The notes under the pieces: model-generated
Seen by the model: only the letters and a program-made list of their open reading frames with translations
What the model was told of the DNA's origin: nothing
Databases searched by the model: none
Translations under genes and position numbers: made by a program
Part shown: positions 26,729-34,682 of the stretch, piece after piece
Numbering within the stretch: position 1 is the first letter of the stretch
Layout of the letters: the number at the start of each line of letters is the position of its first letter
IMG/VR virus record: IMGVR_UViG_3300030333_003435
Coordinates: 1 to 34,847 of that record
From: a virus
Direction: 5' to 3' (one strand)
DNA length: 34,847 bases

Positions 26729-27679
26729 ATGGCTGAGTCAGAGACTAATGTGGCAGAGGGAAGCGCTGCCTTTACAGAAAGCTTCAACAGTGTAGGCGAT
26801 GTATTGAACGAGGACGGCTTAGCTGCCGCAGTTGAGGATTTCGTTCAGCCTCAAGAACCGGATTCTGAGCCGGAACCTCCCGCCCAGGTTGAATCAGAAG
26901 AGCATGGCGAACCGGAGAATGATCTTTCTCAGGTGGAAGAGGAAAGTGAGGAGCAATCCTCTAACGTCCAAAAACGGATAGACAAACTTACTCGCCAGCG
27001 CAAAGAGGCTGAAGCTGACGCTGATACCTATCGGCAAGAGCTTGCTGCTATGCGCGAAGAGCTTGCAGAATTGCGAGACTCTAAGAGTGAGCCAGCGCCG
27101 TCCCAGGACAATCCATACGCTAACAAAACAACCGTTCGCGAATTAGAACGGGCTGAAGAGGAGGCAGAGGATTGGCTTGAGTGGTGCGAAGATAATCCAG
27201 ACGGGGGCGACAGAGGAGGTCGCGAATATGACATTGATGACATCAAGCAAATTCGCCGCGCCGCTCGCAAAGCGCTAAGGACGCACATTCCAAAACAAAA
27301 AGAATACATTGAAGCAGCCAGGAGTTATGACCCTATTGCTAATGATGTTTACCCGTTTTGGAAAAAGCCAGTTAGTGCTGAGTTCAAAGTAGCGCAAGAG
27401 TTTGTGAGGTCAGTCCCAGGCATTAAGCAATTCCCAGATTACAAGATTATAATTGGGGATTACTTATATGGGCGTTATATGCGCGAACAGGCTATAAACA
27501 AAAAGTCTGCCCCTGCCCCAGCAAAGAAAGCGCCTCCACAGCCAGCAGTAAGCGCTGCACCAAAGGCTGAGAAAAGTGCTGACCGCGCTAGGCAAAGCTC
27601 ACTGAACGCATTTCATCAATCAGAAGGATCGGTCAATGACTTAGCAAGTGTACTAGGCTCTATAGGCTTAGTGAAATAG
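26729..27679 (+). CDS. scaffolding protein
   Basis: The 316-residue protein is acidic in its N-terminal half, with a long Glu/Gln/Arg coiled coil (about 80-120), and basic and Ala/Pro-rich near the C-terminus (about 260-290), ending in a short amphipathic helix. This charge layout and the position directly before the major capsid gene are typical of podovirus scaffolding proteins, which guide procapsid assembly and leave before DNA packaging. No protease gene is adjacent, so it is probably released intact. Confidence 0.8.
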   Translation: MAESETNVAEGSAAFTESFNSVGDVLNEDGLAAAVEDFVQPQEPDSEPEPPAQVESEEHGEPENDLSQVEEESEEQSSNVQKRIDKLTRQRKEAEADADTYRQELAAMREELAELRDSKSEPAPSQDNPYANKTTVRELERAEEEAEDWLEWCEDNPDGGDRGGREYDIDDIKQIRRAARKALRTHIPKQKEYIEAARSYDPIANDVYPFWKKPVSAEFKVAQEFVRSVPGIKQFPDYKIIIGDYLYGRYMREQAINKKSAPAPAKKAPPQPAVSAAPKAEKSADRARQSSLNAFHQSEGSVNDLASVLGSIGLVK

Positions 27680-27693
27680 AAAGGTATACTAAG

Positions 27694-28860
27694 ATGGCAG
27701 ATATTCTTTTAGAAAGCAGCCAAGTCGGTAAGAGAGAGGATCTCTCCGATTTAATTGCAACGGCAGATCGCAAAAACACACCGTTTTATAACGGCGCTAA
27801 AAAAGGCGCTGTTCCCAAAAACGTGGTATTTCAGTGGCAGATGGATCGTTATAACAGTCCTGTTGCCGACACCTCTGAAACATCCAACTCCAGCGGCAAT
27901 GACCTGGCTGGTGTAAGTTCCACTGTTGACGGTGATGATGCTTCACTTACGGACGGTTTCGCAGATTCCAACACTCGTAAGCTTGCTCAAAACTATGTTC
28001 ATACTTTTGACAAGACCGTAGGAATTGGTTTCCTGGCAGAGGACGTTTCTAACGTAGCAGGAGCGCCAAGCGAACTTGCTCGCTCTGTTGCTCGTCGCAT
28101 TGTGGAAATGAAGCGTGAAATTGAAAAGCATATGCTTTCAAATTCTAACGCTGTTACTCAGGTCACTGCGGCTGGCACTGCTCGCACAGGCTATAAGACC
28201 AAGGCTCTTGGTTCTTTTGTGCATGAAGACGGCAAGTCTGGGGAAACAAGTGGCGACATGGGAGGCACTGATGCCTTCACTGTAGATCCGCTGTTCCAGC
28301 CTTCTGCTTCTAGCAGCACAGGAACTGTGGCGGGGATCTGGACGGGCGCTGCATCAACAGTGACCGAGGAGGTTGTGCAAAACGTACTCCAAGGTATGTA
28401 TGATGAAACCGGAACAATTCGCGAATTTACCGGAATCGTCGGCACTTCTTTGAAGCGTAAGTTCACCAACTTGGCAAGTACCAATACGGTGACAAGCACT
28501 GTAACCCACACGGCAGATCCAGATGGAGGTGGCGCTGGAGCAGCAGTTTCGGCTTACCCTGGCATTACTGCGGATCAAAGTCGCACAATCACACGGGCTC
28601 AGGAAAACCGTTCATTCGTTAATACGATTGATGTGTTTACCGGAGATTTTGGAACCGTAACTTTAGTGCCGGATCACTACATGGATCACGCTAATAACGG
28701 TTACATCATCCCGTTTGACGAGGTGGAGATGGCTGTTCACACAGCGCCTAATGTTTCTGAGCTTCAGAACAACGGCGGCGGTGAGCGGAGACTCTTACGC
28801 GCTATCATGGGCTTGAAGGTTTACAACCCTCGCGGGTTTGGCCGGATTCGCTCTAACTAA
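27694..28860 (+). CDS. major capsid protein (SU10/HK97-like)
   Basis: The 388-residue product begins with a pattern seen in SU10-type (DUF5309) capsid proteins: Lys-Arg-Glu-Asp-Leu-Ser-Asp-Leu-Ile-Ala-Thr-Ala-Asp-Arg-Lys-Asn-Thr-Pro-Phe, followed by Val-Phe-Gln-Trp-Gln-Met-Asp. The C-terminus (Leu-Lys-Val-Tyr-Asn-Pro-Arg-Gly-Phe-Gly) is also typical. It follows the scaffold gene by 14 bases and has AAGGT about 9 bases before the ATG. An internal Gly/Ser/Thr-rich region (about 180-225) could be a surface loop. The protein would form the icosahedral shell with the HK97 fold. Confidence 0.85.
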   Translation: MADILLESSQVGKREDLSDLIATADRKNTPFYNGAKKGAVPKNVVFQWQMDRYNSPVADTSETSNSSGNDLAGVSSTVDGDDASLTDGFADSNTRKLAQNYVHTFDKTVGIGFLAEDVSNVAGAPSELARSVARRIVEMKREIEKHMLSNSNAVTQVTAAGTARTGYKTKALGSFVHEDGKSGETSGDMGGTDAFTVDPLFQPSASSSTGTVAGIWTGAASTVTEEVVQNVLQGMYDETGTIREFTGIVGTSLKRKFTNLASTNTVTSTVTHTADPDGGGAGAAVSAYPGITADQSRTITRAQENRSFVNTIDVFTGDFGTVTLVPDHYMDHANNGYIIPFDEVEMAVHTAPNVSELQNNGGGERRLLRAIMGLKVYNPRGFGRIRSN

Positions 28861-29240
28861 TGTCTGACTCGCTAGAGTTTGATTTATCATCGGTTCCTCC
28901 CGATCTCCTTCCCGCTTTGGAAAAGGAGTTTCGGGAGGGCCGACTAAAGCAACACGTTGACGCTCAAAGCAATGCAGCGCAACGCATAGGCTCAAGCCGT
29001 GAGACTGACTATAAGTCGGTCAACGGCCTGGGTCGGTTGCGACTAAGAATAGACCCTTACACTTATCACTACTTTGGCCAGCGCCTTGGTTATAATTGCT
29101 GGCACAATGAACAATTTTTAAGAGAGTTTGAGCGGGACAATGAGTATGCCCGTGTGAACTGCGGAGGAACCAAGATCCAGGCTGGCTACGGTTCCAAGCA
29201 ACCTAAATTCAGAAAGAAATATGGAGTCAACAAAGTTTAG
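28860..29240 (+). CDS. hypothetical head or neck protein
   Basis: The 126-residue product overlaps the capsid stop by one base (TAATG) and the next gene by 20 bases. It is charged and has a Tyr-His-Tyr-Phe-Gly-Gln-Arg and a Trp-His-Asn-Glu-Gln-Phe motif. A gene here is conserved in many podoviruses of this plan. No function recognised. Confidence 0.65.
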   Translation: MSDSLEFDLSSVPPDLLPALEKEFREGRLKQHVDAQSNAAQRIGSSRETDYKSVNGLGRLRLRIDPYTYHYFGQRLGYNCWHNEQFLREFERDNEYARVNCGGTKIQAGYGSKQPKFRKKYGVNKV

Positions 29241-29925
29241 CGTATTTCTGAAACAAGTCGCCGCCGCCGCAGGGATTGACCAGGACACAATCCCCAACTC
29301 TTTCTTTACCCAGATCCGCGACTTTGCTGATCGCCGTGTAAGCCAAGCCTGGGATCGCTGCGAGTGGCCAGGGACAATAGGCTATTCCCAGCCCACAGTT
29401 GGCACTAGCGGCAACTTAAATAAATTCACCTACCCTACTGACGCTGACGTAATAATGAACGTCTACAGCGACGATCCTCGCACTAGTACCACAATAAAGA
29501 CTTATGGCTTTAGATTGGCTGAGACTGATGCGGGGGCTCGCGAGGTCATTGTGCCGGACGCAGACACTAGCGTCACTGTAGAGTACAAAAAGAAAGCGCC
29601 GACATTTACTGGAGATACACATTTAGCTTCCGGTAAAACATACTCCGCAAATGAGCAAGCTTATCACCAAGGTGATTTTTACGAAGCAAACAGCGGCAGT
29701 ACATCTGGTGCTTTTTCTGCCGGTGCTTGGACAATTGTAAAACTACCAAAGATATTTCAAGGGTACATGGTCAAAGGTTGTTATGCAGATTACCTGAGAG
29801 CAAACGGCCAGACCCAGGAGGCGCAAGTTGAGGATCAGAACGCAGAGGCTATACTTTTCCGCGAGATAGAAAAGGTTCTGCGCGTTGAGGGCCAGAACAG
29901 ATTAATTCAAATGAACACTTATTAA
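29221..29925 (+). CDS. head-tail connector (T7 gp11-like tail tube protein)
   Basis: The 234-residue product starts Ser-Thr-Lys-Phe-Ser-Val-Phe-Leu-Lys-Gln-Val and has helices at the ends (Ile-Arg-Asp-Phe-Ala-Asp-Arg-Arg-Val and a C-terminal Glu/Gln-rich helix), as in gp11-like adaptor or tail tube A proteins. A segment around 142-175 (Tyr-x-x-Gly-Asp-Phe-Tyr-Glu-Ala ... Trp-Thr-Ile-Val) looks like a small inserted beta domain of the carbohydrate-binding (CBM5/12-like) type. It would sit between portal and tail. Assignment is from position and pattern. Confidence 0.7.
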   Translation: MESTKFSVFLKQVAAAAGIDQDTIPNSFFTQIRDFADRRVSQAWDRCEWPGTIGYSQPTVGTSGNLNKFTYPTDADVIMNVYSDDPRTSTTIKTYGFRLAETDAGAREVIVPDADTSVTVEYKKKAPTFTGDTHLASGKTYSANEQAYHQGDFYEANSGSTSGAFSAGAWTIVKLPKIFQGYMVKGCYADYLRANGQTQEAQVEDQNAEAILFREIEKVLRVEGQNRLIQMNTY

Positions 29926-29926
29926 A

Positions 29927-30196
29927 ATGACAGTTACAGAAGCAAAAAACGTAGTAGTAAACAGGCTTACGGGAACCGCGCTTTTGCCTGAAAAAGAGCA
30001 CAGAAAAAAGCTCATCATTCAGAACACACACGCCAGCAATATTTTGTACGTTAAGTTTGTAGCAACCGGCACAGTTGACAGTAGTGTTGCAAACTATGAT
30101 ATCCAAATTCCTGGCAAAGCTAATTTTGTTTTAGATAACTATACCGGCCCAGTTAAAGCGGGGGCCACTACTGTTAACTACACAGAGCTCGGTTAA
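29927..30196 (+). CDS. small beta-rich virion protein
   Basis: The 89-residue product is beta-rich (Leu-Ile-Ile-Gln-Asn-Thr, Ile-Leu-Tyr-Val-Lys-Phe-Val, Tyr-Asp-Ile-Gln-Ile-Pro-Gly-Lys-Ala-Asn-Phe-Val-Leu-Asp) with no charge-rich tail. That composition fits a head fibre, decoration or tail protein. It starts two bases after the connector stop. Confidence 0.7.
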   Translation: MTVTEAKNVVVNRLTGTALLPEKEHRKKLIIQNTHASNILYVKFVATGTVDSSVANYDIQIPGKANFVLDNYTGPVKAGATTVNYTELG

Positions 30197-30201
30197 TTTT
30201 T

Positions 30202-30387
30202 ATGGACGCTAAAAAAGTAGACGAACTAAAAGGTCAATTGAATATGTTGTACCAGGCGGCTGCAACTGCATTACTAAGCAAACAGCAACATGATGTTTGT
30301 CAGCAAGCAGCGCAAGGTCTGATGGATCATTTGGAGTCCTGTGGCGAGTGCGATGCACAGCCAGAGGAAACTCCAGTTGAGCCCTGA
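30202..30387 (+). CDS. small hypothetical protein of the lysis-like cluster
   Basis: The 61-residue product is helical with a Cys-x-x-Cys pair near the C-terminus (Ser-Cys-Gly-Glu-Cys) and an acidic end (Gln-Pro-Glu-Glu-Thr-Pro-Val-Glu-Pro). It overlaps the next gene if that starts at 30377. No membrane segment is visible. Function unknown. Confidence 0.6.
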   Translation: MDAKKVDELKGQLNMLYQAAATALLSKQQHDVCQQAAQGLMDHLESCGECDAQPEETPVEP

Positions 30388-30541
30388 TGACATAAGAGTA
30401 TTGGCGGTTGGCGGTGCTGGCCTTGGGTCAGCTTTGGTGGAGATTGATATAGTCTTAAAAGTGGTTATATCAGTTCTAAGTTTGTTGTATGTAGGCAAGA
30501 AAACCTACGATTTATATATAAACAAAAAAGACGATGCTTAA
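30377..30541 (+). CDS. small membrane protein, possible holin component
   Basis: A TTG at 30377, 8 bases after AGAGGA, gives 54 residues; an upstream GTG (30341) would lack such a site. The hydrophobic segment at about 25-42 (Val-Leu-Lys-Val-Val-Ile-Ser-Val-Leu-Ser-Leu-Leu-Tyr-Val) is followed by basic residues, a small single-span type. It is followed, with an 8-base overlap, by another hydrophobic gene, and together they may form a holin or antiholin pair. Not confirmed by family. Confidence 0.55.
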   Translation: MSPDDIRVLAVGGAGLGSALVEIDIVLKVVISVLSLLYVGKKTYDLYINKKDDA

Positions 30542-30725
30542 ATCAAAAACATTATATGCTTCCCTGACCGCCATCATAGGAGCAATTGGCGCGTGGCAGA
30601 TGTCGGAGATCTCCCTTGCAGAGATGTTCCAAGTCTGCATTCCGGCAGTGCTTGCCGTCACGCTTAGGCACTCAGTGGCGAAAGTGGACAAGAAACTGGA
30701 AGAACCCAGTGCTAAGTCTTCTTAA
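30534..30725 (+). CDS. holin-like small membrane protein
   Basis: The 63-residue product has two hydrophobic segments (about 7-24, Leu-Tyr-Ala-Ser-Leu-Thr-Ala-Ile-Ile-Gly-Ala-Ile-Gly-Ala-Trp, and about 28-44, with Phe-Gln-Val-Cys-Ile-Pro-Ala-Val-Leu-Ala-Val) and a charged C-terminal tail, matching class II holins. It would make holes in the inner membrane to trigger lysis. Overlaps its upstream neighbour by 8 bases. Confidence 0.6.
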   Translation: MLKSKTLYASLTAIIGAIGAWQMSEISLAEMFQVCIPAVLAVTLRHSVAKVDKKLEEPSAKSS

Positions 30726-30987
30726 TATATTAAGCGGACTATTTAAGGCGTTCCCAAAGTTGGCAGACATTTTTGAGGACGCTGTAAAGTTTTACAGAAA
30801 TGCTCAAGCTGAGTCTCACAGGCGCGAAAAGGATAGCGCTGTTGATGCTTTTATCAATCAGCACAGCGTGTCATGTGACTCAGTACAATGGAGCGGAGAA
30901 GTGGATGAAGCATCCACAAGCAGCGGCGGCGGCGAAAGTAGCACCACATTTCACAGCGGGAGTGCTCAAGGAGATAAATCGCCTTGA
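30709..30987 (+). CDS. small lysis-cluster protein starting with GTG, containing an embedded gene
   Basis: A GTG at 30709 with GGAAG about 8 bases upstream opens a 92-residue frame: Leu-Ser-Leu-Leu-Asn-Ile-Leu-Ser-Gly-Leu-Phe-Lys-Ala-Phe-Pro-Lys-Leu-Ala-Asp-Ile-Phe, an amphipathic or hydrophobic N-terminus, then a Glu/Arg/Lys helix and a low-complexity Ser/Gly end. The next gene (30800-31012) lies mostly inside it in another frame. The arrangement resembles Rz/Rz1-type overlapping pairs, but a clean membrane anchor is not seen. Confidence 0.5.
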   Translation: MLSLLNILSGLFKAFPKLADIFEDAVKFYRNAQAESHRREKDSAVDAFINQHSVSCDSVQWSGEVDEASTSSGGGESSTTFHSGSAQGDKSP

Positions 30988-31012
30988 GGCAGAGCTCGCG
31001 AAGACGGAATGA
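30800..31012 (+). CDS. putative lipoprotein overlapping the upstream gene
   Basis: The 70-residue product starts with a positively charged N-terminus and a hydrophobic stretch ending Ser-Ile-Ser-Thr-Ala-Cys (Cys24). The -3 residue (Ser) is unusual for a lipobox, so lipid modification is plausible but not certain. The rest contains a Trp-Met-Lys-His-Pro-Gln-Ala-Ala-Ala-Ala and a C-terminal helix. Embedded in the previous gene, it may be the o-spanin-like member of a second overlapping pair. Confidence 0.5.
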   Translation: MLKLSLTGAKRIALLMLLSISTACHVTQYNGAEKWMKHPQAAAAAKVAPHFTAGVLKEINRLEAELAKTE

Positions 31013-31015
31013 ATA

Positions 31016-32851
31016 ATGCCAGCGCCACTACCATTAAACGACGGTGACAATTCATTTGTCGGCGTTAACTCTAAACTATCCCCAGACCAGATTCCCCCTG
31101 GCCTCGTAAGTGAGGCTATCAACTTGAGGTTTGATAAAGGCGTAGCAACGCCTCGCAAAGGCATTAAAAAGATTGGCTTTGCAAATATCAAAAACACCTC
31201 AAGCAGCCCTACTTCTCTCAATAACAATAAGTTAATTTTAAACGTCAACCAGGGGTTATCGGCTTACGATACAATCAAGGGGATTGGTAAGTTCCAAGAT
31301 GTCTCTGGCTTTAGTTGGCTGCTTGTTGCTACGACTACAAAAGTCTACGCGCTAAGAGACGGAAACCCTCCTAGAGAGTTAAAAACTCTTGCTAATGGAG
31401 ATCCTGCTTTGCCAGCAAGTTACACAACAAGCACGGCCAATGCTAATAAGGTAGATTTTATCCAGTGCTTTAATAAGGTGATAATGTTTCGCGGCGAGTC
31501 AGTGCCTCCCCTGCAACTGGAGGACGTTGACTTGGGTTGGCGAGACATTAGCAAAGAAGACACTCGGACAGACTTTGACGAGAACGATAGCGACGGCACA
31601 GAAAGTATTCCCAACTCTGCTGGCGGCTCTGTTTATATGCAAAACAGATTGTTCGTAATTGACACCGTTAATAGGGATCTTATAGCCGCAAGTGACGTTG
31701 CAAATCCAACTAGGTATCAACCTATCCTCCAGGCGTTTCGCATTAACGTCGGCAGTGAGGACTCGTTGGTTGCTTTGCACAAATACGATGAGACTACCCT
31801 GCTCTGCTTTAAAGAGCACAGCGTCTATGCGATTCGGAACGTCTTTGGTAATCTGTCAGATTGTTACTTAGACCAGTTGACTGACGCTTATGGCCTAGTG
31901 GCAAGCAAGGCTGTGACTTCAGTCGGTAAGGATGTTTGGTTTTTAAGTGACCAGCGCGGTGTTGTTTCTCTTTCAATTAGTGAGAGCGGAAAAGTGCAAG
32001 GTGTAGATGCTCCTGCTAGTGAAGCGATTCAGCCTGTTATAGATAGAATAAGCTGGCCCTACTCTCACTTGGCTTGCAGCGCCTACCATGACTCTAAGTA
32101 CTGGCTTGCAGTTCCCCTGGATAACTCAAGGGTCAACAATGCAATTCTTTGCTATGACTTTAAAATGAAGGCATGGAGTGGCTTTGATCAAGGCACAGCC
32201 ATAAATGGCATTAGCGAATTTATTACTTACAAGTACCAGGGCAAAAAGCGCCTGTTCTTCAGCACTTCTGATTTTATTAATCTCTACAACGATGACCGTT
32301 ATTGTGGTGCAGTGGATGAGCTTGTTACAACAAGCACAGACACAGGAAAAAACATCACTACGGAAGCGATAGAAACTAGCCTGACCACTAGGGGCTATAA
32401 GTGCAAACTGGATAGCCGAAAACGCTTTAGGGCGACAGGGATCAGTTTTGACACCAACGGGGTTGTCGGAACCAATAAAGGGATCACCGCAAAGCTTATA
32501 TTTGACGGCATTAAAGAAGAGACAACAGTCTTTAGCGATAAAAATTATTCACGCACTAAGTACAGCCGCCCGTTTGATAAAGCTGATTACGTCATCAGTA
32601 ACTCTAGCGATGACTACCTAGACCCCTACCGTGAGGACTACAGCCTGGCCCTGGCTGGAAGCGAGGCGATTGAGCCTGGAACAAATGGATTTGACCCTGA
32701 CGCTTTGCAGGAGTCTACGCAGAAAAATTACATAAACGGTGACGGCACATTTGTGCAATTAAAGATCACCAACAACGTCGGCAGTTGCACGGTTAAGTCT
32801 GTTGCTGTTGGCGCTACTCCACATGACACCAAATTAATTGAAAAACGATGA
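31016..32851 (+). CDS. tail tube or hub protein (T7 gp12-like position)
   Basis: The 611-residue product is beta-rich with repeated Trp/Tyr-containing strands and few long helices. The N-terminus (Asn-Ser-Lys-Leu-Ser-Pro-Asp-Gln-Ile-Pro-Pro-Gly-Leu-Val, then Ala-Thr-Pro-Arg-Lys-Gly-Ile-Lys-Lys) matches a protein type found in many podoviruses at the tail tube B or hub position. It follows the connector and lysis-like genes and precedes the fibre genes. It would form the lower tail, contacting the receptor. Confidence 0.7.
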   Translation: MPAPLPLNDGDNSFVGVNSKLSPDQIPPGLVSEAINLRFDKGVATPRKGIKKIGFANIKNTSSSPTSLNNNKLILNVNQGLSAYDTIKGIGKFQDVSGFSWLLVATTTKVYALRDGNPPRELKTLANGDPALPASYTTSTANANKVDFIQCFNKVIMFRGESVPPLQLEDVDLGWRDISKEDTRTDFDENDSDGTESIPNSAGGSVYMQNRLFVIDTVNRDLIAASDVANPTRYQPILQAFRINVGSEDSLVALHKYDETTLLCFKEHSVYAIRNVFGNLSDCYLDQLTDAYGLVASKAVTSVGKDVWFLSDQRGVVSLSISESGKVQGVDAPASEAIQPVIDRISWPYSHLACSAYHDSKYWLAVPLDNSRVNNAILCYDFKMKAWSGFDQGTAINGISEFITYKYQGKKRLFFSTSDFINLYNDDRYCGAVDELVTTSTDTGKNITTEAIETSLTTRGYKCKLDSRKRFRATGISFDTNGVVGTNKGITAKLIFDGIKEETTVFSDKNYSRTKYSRPFDKADYVISNSSDDYLDPYREDYSLALAGSEAIEPGTNGFDPDALQESTQKNYINGDGTFVQLKITNNVGSCTVKSVAVGATPHDTKLIEKR

Positions 32852-33984
32852 GTGACTTCACAGTAACAGTAACAGCAAACGAGGATTTTCCTGACAACAC
32901 GCCAATAACACGGGCGATGTTAAAAAACGCAGCAACGCCCCAGGTTGCGCTGACCGGCACTATAGGCAATTCAGATTTAAGCAATGGCGTTATTACGGGT
33001 AATAAGATATCTGCAACTGCAAACATAGAACACACTAAACTGCAAATAACGCAGTCCTGCATGGTTGCCGGTGTCGCGAGCGGCAAGGTGATTGCCCTAG
33101 ATCCAGACGCTGCCAGCAACGACATTTACTCATCGTCCAACACAAGCGGAACTAAGGCTTATGTGAATGGCGGCGTTGACGGTGCGAGCGGTAACAAGCG
33201 AGCTCGGTTTGCTGTTTCCAGGGGGACAAATCCAAATGAATGGGCTTGCCTGGGAACAACGACATCTGTTGGCGGCGACGTAATGATTGACGTTACCAAC
33301 AACGCATTAAAACTAACTATCCAGAATGACTCCATTGAAGGAAGCATGATTAATTCTGGAATAGGCGGTACAGCGGCAGATGATTTCACGCCTACAATTG
33401 GAGTCAGTAATGACCGGCTTGTAGTGTTAGATAATTCAATTGGACTAGCGCCGCTCGCTCACGTTGGCGCTAACTATTACGGAAGTGTTATTGCATTTAC
33501 TGACAATGGTTCTCCTGCATATGTGCCGAAAGGCGCGGCTGGTGCATTCTTAACTTCCAACGGCAACTCAAATCCCACATGGCAAACTCTATACACAGAT
33601 TTCAACATGGGGACAGCACCTTCGGGGGCAAAAACCGTTAGAATAAAACATGGACTAGGCAGTACGCCGACTGACTTAAAGTGGTACGTTAAAAACACTA
33701 GCAGTTCAAATAACAGTTCAACAGGATTTTATAAGTTAGGAGCAATTGTTTATGCTGCTAATTTTATGAAAGATAATTATGGGATAAATTTTGCAGCAGA
33801 TGACACGTTTATAACTTATAGCCAAGAAAGTGGCTCAATTAAAATTAGATTCAGAGGTTACAGTGACAATGATGTTGGTAATGAGCAAACTGGTGTTGCA
33901 ACATCTGCCGCTGATATAGTTTCAGATCATCATGCTTATTTAGCTCTAGGAAGTGATTGGGAAATACACGTTTTAGCTAGATGA
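32848..33984 (+). CDS. tail fibre-like protein
   Basis: The 378-residue product is Gly/Asn/Ser/Thr rich and beta-structured, with the N-terminal pattern Phe-Pro-Asp-Asn-Thr-Pro-Ile-Thr-Arg and several short repeats of Ile-Gly-Asn or Ile-Thr-Gly-Asn type. Near the C-terminus a His-Gly-Leu-Gly-Ser-Thr-Pro-Thr-Asp-Leu-Lys motif resembles one in the next gene. It overlaps the neighbours at both ends (ATGA). A host-recognition fibre or its adaptor is likely. Confidence 0.7.
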   Translation: MSDFTVTVTANEDFPDNTPITRAMLKNAATPQVALTGTIGNSDLSNGVITGNKISATANIEHTKLQITQSCMVAGVASGKVIALDPDAASNDIYSSSNTSGTKAYVNGGVDGASGNKRARFAVSRGTNPNEWACLGTTTSVGGDVMIDVTNNALKLTIQNDSIEGSMINSGIGGTAADDFTPTIGVSNDRLVVLDNSIGLAPLAHVGANYYGSVIAFTDNGSPAYVPKGAAGAFLTSNGNSNPTWQTLYTDFNMGTAPSGAKTVRIKHGLGSTPTDLKWYVKNTSSSNNSSTGFYKLGAIVYAANFMKDNYGINFAADDTFITYSQESGSIKIRFRGYSDNDVGNEQTGVATSAADIVSDHHAYLALGSDWEIHVLAR

Positions 33985-34682
33985 TAAAAGCTGGCTCCAT
34001 ACGCGAGAGTAATCTCTCAAAGCAGTTTGAATTTAAGCATAAGAAAATTCAAAAGGCAGATGAAGGGGCTCAGCTTTTAGTCTCGGAGGATAACACTGCT
34101 TCGCCAGATCATAAGCGCTTCAAGCCTGTCACCATTCATGGAGATGGGACACTGGATGGCACTGGTAAACTTACAGTCAATTTTCCCGAATCAAAAACTG
34201 TTGTCCAGGGAGACGGGCTTACAGAAGACCAAAAGCGCAAACTAGATGGAATTGAGGATGGGGCGACACGCGATAAAACTGGAGTTGAGCTAAAAGATGC
34301 TTATGAGGCAAACGCTGACACCAATGCTTTTACGGATGCCAATAAAAACCAGTTAGATTCCACTCACTCAACCTACGTCGCCAGCACAAGCAACCACACC
34401 GCCGGTTCATCCTCTGCGATCAGCACATCAAACGGGGGGATAGCAGGAACTAGCCAAACGATCCCGCTGACAATGATTACCGCTAGTTCAACAGGCAACA
34501 ACAGCAACACAACCGACTACATTGTTGAGCATGGTCTAGGCAACGTGCCGCTGGACGTAAAAGTCTTTGAAGGCAACGAAGAGGTGGAAACTGAAGTGGT
34601 CAGCACCACAACCACATCCACCATCAAATTTTCAAAACCAGACGTAACTTTCACCACAAAAATCTTCGGACTTAAAAGCTGA
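33981..34682 (+). CDS. tail fibre or tail-spike-like protein
   Basis: The 233-residue product carries the tail-fibre signature Lys-Leu-Asp-Gly-Ile-Glu-Asp-Gly-Ala followed by Lys-Asp-Ala-Tyr-Glu-Ala-Asn-Ala-Asp-Thr-Asn-Ala-Phe-Thr-Asp, which recurs in many phage fibres, then a Ser/Thr/Asn-rich region and a C-terminal His-Gly-Leu-Gly-Asn-Val-Pro-Leu-Asp-Val-Lys strand. It overlaps the next gene start by one base (TGATG). Likely a distal fibre component. Confidence 0.75.
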   Translation: MIKAGSIRESNLSKQFEFKHKKIQKADEGAQLLVSEDNTASPDHKRFKPVTIHGDGTLDGTGKLTVNFPESKTVVQGDGLTEDQKRKLDGIEDGATRDKTGVELKDAYEANADTNAFTDANKNQLDSTHSTYVASTSNHTAGSSSAISTSNGGIAGTSQTIPLTMITASSTGNNSNTTDYIVEHGLGNVPLDVKVFEGNEEVETEVVSTTTTSTIKFSKPDVTFTTKIFGLKS

